NCBI GenBank assembly: GCA_039111635.1
Contig: JBCAQO010000002.1
Span: 1,054,001-1,118,000 of the forward strand
From: Heterobasidion occidentale
Taxonomy: Eukaryota; Basidiomycota; Agaricomycetes; Russulales; Bondarzewiaceae
DNA length: 64,000 bases
Reading direction: 5' to 3'
A model generated the notes under the pieces. The model had not been told where the DNA came from. It ran no database searches and was given only the letters and a program-made list of their open reading frames with translations. This document shows positions 56,523-64,000 of the stretch, piece by piece. Positions within the stretch are counted from its first letter, which is position 1. Every line of letters begins with the position of its first letter. The translations under genes were made by a program, and so were the position numbers.

Positions 56523-59500
56523 TCACTGCGGCGTCCACCGCGGAGCCGGCGCCCGCGTACTGTAACTACACGGAAGGGCGAAGCATGAGCACGCATCTGC
56601 AACGCAAACCCCACGAGCAATGACGCACCCGACAGTCTCGCCGACGCCCTTCTGCTTCTCGATGCGGATGTCAAAGATCAGGTCGCCGTTGGTCGCGTCG
56701 CGCACGATGCTGCACCAGTTCCGCCGCCCATGACGTACTTCGACTTTGAGTTCGACCCATCCGGCTCCTTGTCGAACAGCGGCAGCTGGGGGCATGCGCC
56801 AATCGTCAGCTCGGTCTCGGCCCTGGCCAGAGCAGAGCAGGGGAACAGAAGCAGGTCGGCAGACTTACCATCGTCTCATCGGTATCCGCATAATGCATGG
56901 TCCGGTGCGTCTTGTTCGAGAGCGCGTTCACCATGGCGAGAACCCCGCCAGGCGGCCTGCAATGACGCAAAACAATGAGGACATGCATCCAAAGCATCTT
57001 TGAGTTGAGAAGCACTGACGGTGTGTTCACGATGGCACCTAGATCGCATTCGCCAGTTGATGTCATTGCCCAGGAGCTGATAGGGAAAACGTGGGCACAT
57101 ACTGGTGACAACATTGATCATGTACCGGTGATCATCAGCGGGTTGGAGGTCAGGTGTTTTCTTCTTCTTGAGTGTCTTGAGAATTCCGACTGCCGCACAG
57201 TGCACGTCGCCCGAGAGGAAGCTAATACGGATACGCCGGTGCCGGGCGAACTGCTGCAGCTGCTCGATGAACCAGTTGCGTTCAGACTACAAAAGCAATG
57301 GACTGAATCAGGGACTTTAGCAGTATATAATAGCACACGAGTCACCTTGTGGTGTCTGGACGTCCAATGATCATTCTGTGCCGAGAATTGAGTTTGTATG
57401 AGAAAACAGGGTACAGAAATGTCAAATCGTACCAGATCATCCAGCAACTCTGCATCTGCGTTGAACTTGTTCACGAATCCCTTCAGACCCAGCGATCCGC
57501 TTTTACCCAGCGAGACCAGCGGATTCAGCTTTGAGCCTAGCATCGTCTCAAGGAAGACCATGCGAGGATATGCGATCGGAATACCTGATTTTCAGCGTGA
57601 AAGATAGTCAAGAACATACGTCGGAGCACCAAGTATAGAGAACGAACCAAGCTGCACAATTAAATGTTCTACGCCGGGGGGGATTGCGTTCAATCTCTCA
57701 AATACTTTTTGGTACTCGGTCGAACTGCACACTTGATCTAATTTTCTCTCTGCCCTGTTGTTATTGGATGACTATGTTAAGGGTGCCAGGTGGGATCACA
57801 GAGAACGTCGTACCGGCAATCCAGCATCAACATCCACACCGTAGGTCCGATGTACGAAAGGAACGTGTGAGACGGGAAGGGAACATACGATCCTTTTCCT
57901 CCTATGATCAGAGACCTGTTGCAATGGGCCCCCGGTCGATCGTCCAGGCCATCAACATCGACTGCAGAGGTAAGTTATGGATCAAACACGGAGGAACAGA
58001 TAGACAGCGTACCATTAATGAAACACTGAAAGAGCAGGAAAAGAAGTAGCCTCGCGCGCCGATCCTGCCAACGAAACTGTAAGGAGAACAAATCTCGCCC
58101 GTCACACTGTCGCCTTACGTATTGAAAACTGGGGCTCTCTGCAGGTCATCAGGATCTGTTCAAAGCCAATGATATGAGTGATGTCTGTGCTGATTAACGA
58201 TGTGACTGACAGCTTCCAAACCCATCAATCTTTACTCGGATGATCAGCTATAATGGCTACAGTCGTGTTAATATATGCTCACCAAGTCTGTGAACACCAC
58301 CCTAAAATGTCAGTCACTGCTTCATGTCGACAACCTTGCTCTGGACGTACCGTGATCATCTGACATGAACAACATACCTTCTGAGTCAGGAGCCTATTTT
58401 TGACAGGCAGAGAATATCCTTACCAGCCATATTCATCATGGGCCTGTCACAAATATCAATAAGAAATTGAATCTCGCGCTCCCGCGATATACGTACATTG
58501 AACTGTTTGCCCTTGCGAATGCCCCGCTGCGGAACACATGACAGTAATGGTTGAAGTAAAAGCGATCAATCGCCGACAAGATTTCTTGTGTGAGAGGATA
58601 CTTTTTCTTTTCGTCGGGCTTCGGATGATTCACCCAATCCTGCAGCTCCGGTTCGCGAGTCAAACTGACAGCAGGGCTTGGTAAGGTTTCTAAAAGTGTT
58701 TATAACATAGAAGCGCTTACCCGTCACAATACAGCTGATCTCCTCCGCCGACAAGGGCATGAAACGGGCGCTCCTTATGCTTGAAAGAAGGTCTACCCAT
58801 ACCGGATCGTAGCCACTTTGGAACCCCGGCCCGCGAAAATCATCAGCATTGACACCAGCGCTGAAACCATTGCACTTCGGTAATGATGTTGAGTAAGATA
58901 CACGGCATTCTCTGCAATGACAACGTACTGAGTAAGCTGCCAAACGCATGTTCTGGTTCCGCCCCGGGACATAGAAGTCGAACTCTTGACCGTGGTTGAC
59001 GTTATATCGGATCCTCATCTCGTGTTCAGCCAAGGGAATTTCTATGAGGAATCTCCAGAACGTGTAGGTCCTGCGCAAAAGAGGTCAGGAATCACTGCTA
59101 TTGCAAAAACAGCTAGCAAGCACACATACCCTCCATTCCCGACATAGACATAAATCTCCTGGCCTGGCACAGATCGCTTTTGAGCATGAGGGCCTTTGTA
59201 CTGCCCGTCGATTGTGGTCGGAGACATATGGCTTGCCATGGGATCGGCAGGGTGCGGGCCGAGGTCAAACGACCTTCCATGCCCATTGCTCGTCCCGTTG
59301 TGCTTCCTTTTGTACACCGCGGGGCGGTCCGGGTCCCATTGATAAGTGAACATAGGATGCGATTCATAAATTGAACCAGCGTCAGCGGCTGATCGTCGAA
59401 CATTAAGCGCAAATACAATACTACAAAACAGGGCCAGATACTTACTAACAATGAGAGCAGCGCCCAGCCAGATGCCGCGTTCGTCTACCGTGTCATACCG

Positions 59501-59963
59501 CAGGAGTGGGCCACACATAAACTGTAAATGGGGGTTCATCTTGGCGACTCGAAGGGTTTGAGAGCGCTCGACGGCACTCATGTGAGTAAATTGACTAGTA
59601 ATGGACGAAACAGATGGCTGTCTCAATTCCCCGTTGCCTCGGGGCCTGCAGCAGCCCATGAGGCGGGCGGTAATCCGAGAGGCGAGTGAGCGACATAGTG
59701 CGGTGATGGAAGCACGCCCGCCTCGTCTTTTGGAGGCAGAGGCGGACCAGGAGTAGCTGGTCTAACAGCGGGATTGAAGCCACCTATGAAATCCTCGGCC
59801 AATGGCAAAACTTGTTCCAATGGCTGGAAGCGACCGTCGGGACCTCTTTGCTGGCCATCCTGTGTGTCCACATCCCGATGAGCGAGTTGAACAGCCGGCG
59901 GTAGTAAACACAACTCACCCCGTGAGCAGCCCTACGCTGCGCGTGCCACCCTGCGTTATCCAT
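56523..59963 (-). CDS. PhoD-like phosphatase domain protein with microexons and apparent frameshifts
   Basis: A many-exon gene from the ATG at 59963 (exon 1 59963-59919, MDNAGWHAQRRAAHG) to the stop at 56523. Conserved blocks in order: GELRQPSV, LRYDTVDERGIWLGAALIV, YESHPMFTYQWDPDRPAVYK, TYTFWRFLIEIPL, FHALVGGGDQLYCDG, DDHDLIDGFGSYPDDLQ, IGARGYF, CFINVDVDGLDDRPG, MLGSKLNPL, ISFLSGDVHCAAVG, MINVVTSAIVNTPPP, THRTMHYADTDETM, RRNWCSIV and the end PAPRWTPQ. The GGGDQLYCD and GDVHCA motifs are metallophosphatase-type metal sites; substrate unknown. DDHDLIDGFGS is spread over consecutive 9-, 5- and 19-nt exons. Single bases are missing at about 58039-58042 (T run) and 56721-56730 (within MGRRNW), and perhaps near 59630. 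Errors of assembly are likelier than decay. Confidence 0.82.
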
Positions 59964-60347
59964 AGTGTATTGGGAGCACTACGGATTGAGGAAGTACACG
60001 AAGCCAGAGAGTGCCAAAAGGCAAAAAATGAAGGAGGGAGAAGAGGAGAACAGTGGGCAGGTAATGAGAACCGCATCAGGTCTTAGGTGATCACACTCTT
60101 CAAGCGCTCCTCGGCATGCTTGACGGAACCACGAGCTCGACTCGCGACGTCATTTAGCCGGATCAATGCTCGTTAATACTAAAATCTAGGGTTTTCTCGA
60201 TGTAGGACATGCCGCGAGGTTAATTGAGGCTCGAGACTGCAGGTATATTTCCCAAAACATCCAAAGTTGCAGAATTAGAATACGAGTTATTAGATGGTTT
60301 CGCATGAGCCCGTTGCGCAGGTCTTATTGCTATGTATACCTCCTTGA

Positions 60348-62319
60348 TCATCCAGCGTGTTCAACAACCGTAGTCACCAACTTTCCTCCCTGGATCAATG
60401 TCCTCAACATCTCGGGGACAGGTTTCTCTTCGAACACGCCGTCCTCCTCTCCTTCCACTGGTAAACTGACATTGATGCTGCTGCACTTCGCCGTGGTGAT
60501 CTCCACGCCCAAACAGTCTTTGCTCAGATAGATTTGACCCGAGTCCGTAGAGTCCAGTTGGATTGTGGGCGCCGAACCGGTGATCTGAAGCGTGAATGAC
60601 GGCGAATTGGTTACAGACACGGATGCGATGACCGAGCCGACGAGGACAGATGTTTTCGTGCAGTTCACTGCGCGCAGTCAGCGAAGGGTGATTCGCAAAC
60701 AAGAAACGGGCTCACCAATCGTCACGGCGTTTACCTTGCCCTTGATCACGATGGTCGAATTCTTGCACCCGAACAGGCTCACTATCTGATTCAGCTCGCC
60801 ATTTTCCACGATCAAGCCCTTCTCATTCTCTTGGTATTCCTATATCCGCGGTATATCAGCCGAGAATTGACCCTGCATGGCTGTATACCTACAACCACCC
60901 ACTTGCTACCCTCCAATGCGAACTTTGACGGTTTCTTACCCATAAGAGCGTGAGGCTTGCTCGGCTTGATTGGCTTCTTTGGAGCTACATTTCATTATCT
61001 CAAGTTGGAGATAAACCCTATCACGAGGGGGAAAAACACGCACCTGCCGAAGCTCCTGGAGTGCTGGGCACAGTACTTCCGCCTCGTAGAGCCGGGTTCT
61101 TATGTGTCATTTGATTCTTGTCAACCTTCCGCAGACCCTTCGTCACATCTTCCCCGCGGCTGAGGTCTGCAAAGAGTGCGCGTGACCGCCGGCTGGTGCA
61201 CCAGAGCTAGGTGCGGGGATGGCTGCAGGTGGTGGAGGCGGTGGAGGCGGCGGCGGCGGCGGAGGACCCCCACCAGCTGACGCTTGATATTGCGCTATTG
61301 TCATACCCTGCGTGACTACGTTCAGAATGCGGAAAGCTTCTGACCTATCGTCCTTACCTTAGCATTCCAAACAAGACCCGTGGTATGGTGTTCCATGATA
61401 TATTTCTTCAGTTCATCTAGAATTGCCATGTATGCTCTGACCCATTCTACATGCTTGGGATCCCTGCAATGGAGATGGTCAGCATGATACATCTGCGCAG
61501 AAGTCATCACTATACAACGCACTTCTCTTTGAAACTTTGAATGATGCGGTTTCCGTAGAATTGGCTAGAGTCTTTGATATCATTCACGAACGGACCTGGT
61601 TTATTCTCCTATATTATTCGCAGTCTATCTTTCCAATTCATTTCTTTCACAATATGCGATAGATCACGCACCACAGCGACCCATCCGATACACGAAGCCC
61701 CTTCAGATAACATACTCAAATGATGAGCCCAATCCCGCTCCTTGCTAGAGTCCTTGATTTTCGTTATGATTTCGATGTCGGACTGAAAACCCGTAAGAAG
61801 CTCTGCAAACGCATTCGGATCAGGCTTCTTGCAAGCGCCGGCAGTCTTGATCAGTCCATTCAGGGTATTAAACAGATCTTCGGTCTTCTTGGCCTTAATA
61901 ACAAAGATCGGGTTCAATAATTAGATAGAATAGGATTTGGTACATGCTGCACACCTGCTCTATGACGTTTGGGGCTGCAAGGCCGTCTGTTAACTGTATG
62001 AACGGCTTGACCTTTCCTTGCATGACTTGCGTCTCGAACGCAATGACACTAGGCGGTTGCTCGACTGGAGCAGGTGGAGGGGGAGGGTGTACTGGTGGTG
62101 CACCTGCTGCCGCCGCCGCCGCGGCGCGAGCTTGGGCATTCGGGTCGGGTTCATCGTGTATAACTGGCGCAGTCTGCGAAACGTTGTACACGTCCTCGAG
62201 TCGTGAGGTCACGGCCTCGAGCCTGTGAATGATATACTCAGTCGTACATGGGGAGGTTGGCACGAGAAGCGTTGGTACCGTTTCAGTACGGTTGACAGGT
62301 TGTGCAAGCCACTAGACAT
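60348..62319 (-). CDS. SRV2: Adenylyl cyclase-associated protein CAP/Srv2
   Basis: Nine exons (62319-62279, 62222-61955, 61893-61672, 61608-61523, 61463-61358, 61307-61044, 60984-60893, 60839-60716, 60667-60348) give about 507 aa. The N-terminal helix MSSGLHNLSTVLKR joins LEAVTSRLEDVY (cyclase-binding), then the helical folded domain (WAHHLSMLSEGASCIGWVAV, DSSQFYGNRII, HVEWVRAYMAILDELKKYI), a poly-Pro tract, ADLSRGEDVTKGLRKVDKNQ (WH2-like region) and the beta-helix CARP domain (SKFALEGSKW, VSLFGCKNSTIVIKGKVNAV, PVPEMLRTLIQGGKLVTTVV). CAP recycles actin monomers and links to cAMP signalling. One base is missing at about 61176-61182 between GGH and ALFADL; exon 6 is one nt short of its phase. 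Confidence 0.92.
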
Positions 62320-62505
62320 TGTGTGATGGAGAGCGCAGCAACGAGCGACGCGACGCGGACGATAGAACAGAATGTCGCCAGGCATTGTGTTTACCGTAAA
62401 TGGTATGTTTTTCTCACGGACAATTAAATAAGAGAACATGTGAGAATCCTCATGATTTGCGAAAGGGATTTTTACTTCAAACAAGCAAAAGGTAGCGGAC
62501 GAAAT

Positions 62506-63044
62506 CTAGTTTTCATCATTATTATCAACTCCCGTCTCCTTCTCCGTGGCCTTTTTCTTTGCTTTCTTCCGTCTACGACGTTCTCTTTCGATCTGCTTGG
62601 CTTTCTGCAACTCACTTTTCGACAGTCCAGGATTCTGGATTTTGTCCAGCTGCACACGTTTATTAGCGGGACGCAAGTACATATTGATATGCATCTCACT
62701 TTATCTAATAGATGCCGCCGCGCAAACATGCGATTGAGTTCCAAGGAACGTGTTTCCTGGCATGAGACGCGAATCCCAGTGGGTTTATGCAGGAGCTGAA
62801 CATTGTTCTCGGTCTTATTAACAGATTGTCCCCCGGGACCACTACCTAAGTATCCATGGTACAATGTAAGGCCCATGATGGGTATGAGCGTGACATGCAA
62901 AGCAGGCGACGCGCACCTCGGACGAACGACTCCTCTAGATCGTCTTCTTTCAATTCAGGGATATTGCGTTGTTTGTGAGCTTTCTTGAGCTGGGAGTAAA
63001 ACCGTGGAACTGTGGGTGCTGAGGAATCGGAAGACGACGATGAG
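62506..63044 (-). CDS. RSO55: Mitochondrial release-factor-like protein Rso55/C12orf65 (GGQ domain)
   Basis: Exons 63044-62917, 62845-62700 and 62649-62506. The core RGSGPGGQSVNKTENNVQLL carries the catalytic GGQ, with KPTGIRVSCQETRSLELN and a very basic C terminus (RERRRRKKAKKK). Rso55/C12orf65 proteins belong to the class-I release-factor superfamily and act on stalled mitochondrial ribosomes. The upstream part (SSDSSAPTVPRFYSQLKKAH) has no ATG of its own. The only acceptor that opens it, CGCCAG|C at 63047, is in perfect phase with the last donor of MZM1 (63119), so the protein may be translated as an MZM1-RSO55 fusion. Confidence 0.8.
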
Positions 63045-63052
63045 CTGGCGAG

Positions 63053-63666
63053 TCAGTGACACCTACATCAATACGGTATATCAACGGACATTATGGCTGT
63101 CATAGAAGAGCTAACGTACTTCTGCACTTGCTCTCTCTTCCTTTGACTACGACTGGACAACTCTGGTATAGGCTCCGGACTTTTGATGGAATCGTTGTCC
63201 GCCAGCTCAGTATCTTTTGTTAGACGGAGTTCTACACGATACATCAGTATTGCCTTGATAATAATAGAAATCACGCTTACTCCAGGTCCCCTGCCCGTCC
63301 GTTGTAGACGGCTCCGCTATCTTCTGAGCTTGCACGATGTTTTTCCGAAGCACATCCGCGACTTCCCGAGCTAGAGTGACATTTTGCTCATAGAGTGAGG
63401 GATCTGTCTGTGACCTCCCAGCTAGCGTATCGTGACGCATCTTATCACGAAATGCTAAAGAAGCGAGAAACCATTCAGCGAAATGATGCAATGGGATACG
63501 CCAGCACATACCTCTGAGTACTCGTTCATCCCCTTCCGCGGTAATCAGTATGCAGAGGTCGCTACGTGTTTGAAGCAAGGCATACCAGAAACGTAGCTGC
63601 AGAAGCACGATATAATGAGCGATAGGCCGAACGAGCAGCAGCTTGGAGTGAAGGTGAGATGGACAT
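63053..63666 (-). CDS. MZM1: LYR-motif protein Mzm1 (mitochondrial zinc maintenance/complex III assembly)
   Basis: Exons 63666-63586, 63532-63512, 63454-63281, 63231-63120 and, with acceptor GATGTAG, a short last exon ending at the TGA at 63053. The N terminus MSISPSLQAAARSAYRSLYR holds the LYR-type Tyr-Arg motif, then AFRDKMRHDTLAGRSQTDPS and DTELADNDSIKSPEPIPELS, as in Mzm1 (LYRM7), which chaperones the Rieske protein during complex III assembly. Exons 1 and 2 do not match in phase by one base; the expected FR-DERVL would need a donor one or two nt earlier, or there is an indel. A second acceptor 18 nt downstream (63045-63047) would instead run on into RSO55. Confidence 0.72.
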
Positions 63667-64000
63667 CGTGGAGTTGAGAAAAACAGAAAACAGGAAGTCG
63701 GCATTGGGTAACTGATCGGTTATGTAAGACTTGGTACGGATACTTCCGTGCATTCCTTAGATCTCTCCTGAGATCTACTGCAAAGCTCCATGAACTTCCA
63801 TGAATCCATGAAGCACCCATAAACGTCAGTGGGAAAGAGAGCGTGGAGGCTGTCAACATCGAGATGATGTGCGCTGATCTCAACGATGAGTTGCCGAGTG
63901 CGTCAGGGGGAGGCGTGGGTTTCGATGTCCACTTCAGAGAAGCACGGAGCACGTTCGCTACCTTGGGTGCTTGCTAAGTGTTCAGACTCTAAAATGGTTC
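63667..64000. other. Window edge, no gene recognised
   Basis: Upstream of MZM1. A minus-strand frame is open here but shows no recognisable motif; part of a gene extending beyond the window cannot be excluded. Confidence 0.4.

Noticed and set aside
59623..59640. Definite frameshift before GELRQPSV in the PhoD-like gene
   Set aside because: One added G would join the frames, but a GTCGCT...GACAG intron is phase-compatible too, so it is not counted among the firm indels.
60912..60960. Intron at GTAAGAAACC in CAP
   Set aside because: Reading through gives MGKKPSKFALEGSKW, a conserved CAP segment, so the GTAAGA is coding.
1..64000. CRISPR arrays, riboswitches, bacterial promoters or operons
   Set aside because: None seen, and none expected in a basidiomycete nuclear genome.

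Overview
The window is nuclear DNA of an Agaricomycete (mushroom-forming Basidiomycota). The evidence is many 50-60 nt spliceosomal introns, a Plavaka-family DNA transposase, an OTT_1508-like deaminase and another mushroom-type protein family, and about twenty conserved fungal genes packed on both strands. All gene models were spliced by eye from the sequence; family names come from motif recognition, not database searches.

Layout. 1-4.5 kb is gene-poor: diverged short repeats, then a GC-rich minisatellite. 4.5-16.7 kb is a lineage-specific, mobile-element-like island holding an 889-aa Agaricomycete family protein, an OTT_1508-like deaminase, an apparently intact ten-exon Plavaka transposase, a small basic protein and a 90-bp tandem repeat. 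Two of these genes share a paired upstream motif. 16.7-21 kb is mostly empty, with one low-complexity ORF. 21-43.5 kb is core genome: UBC6 (ER ubiquitin E2), MRP10 (mitoribosome), SEN34 (tRNA splicing), an EI24 homologue, a TEA/ATTS transcription factor, a putative membrane protein, ABD1 (mRNA cap methylation), RSP5 (HECT ubiquitin ligase) and NTAQ1 (N-degron amidase). 43.8-53 kb holds a BTB protein, a DUF6593-like protein and a 1643-aa Ser/Pro-rich protein with tandemly duplicated intron-exon units. 53-64 kb holds a UBE2L3-like E2 divergent from ASH2 (Set1/COMPASS), a PhoD-like phosphatase with consecutive microexons, the actin regulator CAP/SRV2, and the mitochondrial genes RSO55 and MZM1, which may be spliced together.

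Functional links are those of shared pathways, not operons: four ubiquitin/N-degron genes (UBC6, RSP5, NTAQ1, UBE2L3-like), three mitochondrial genes (MRP10, MZM1, RSO55) and RNA-processing genes (SEN34, ABD1). Several conserved genes (SEN34, PhoD-like, CAP and probably ABD1) carry one-base deletions next to short homopolymers inside otherwise perfect motifs. That pattern suggests residual assembly errors rather than pseudogenes.
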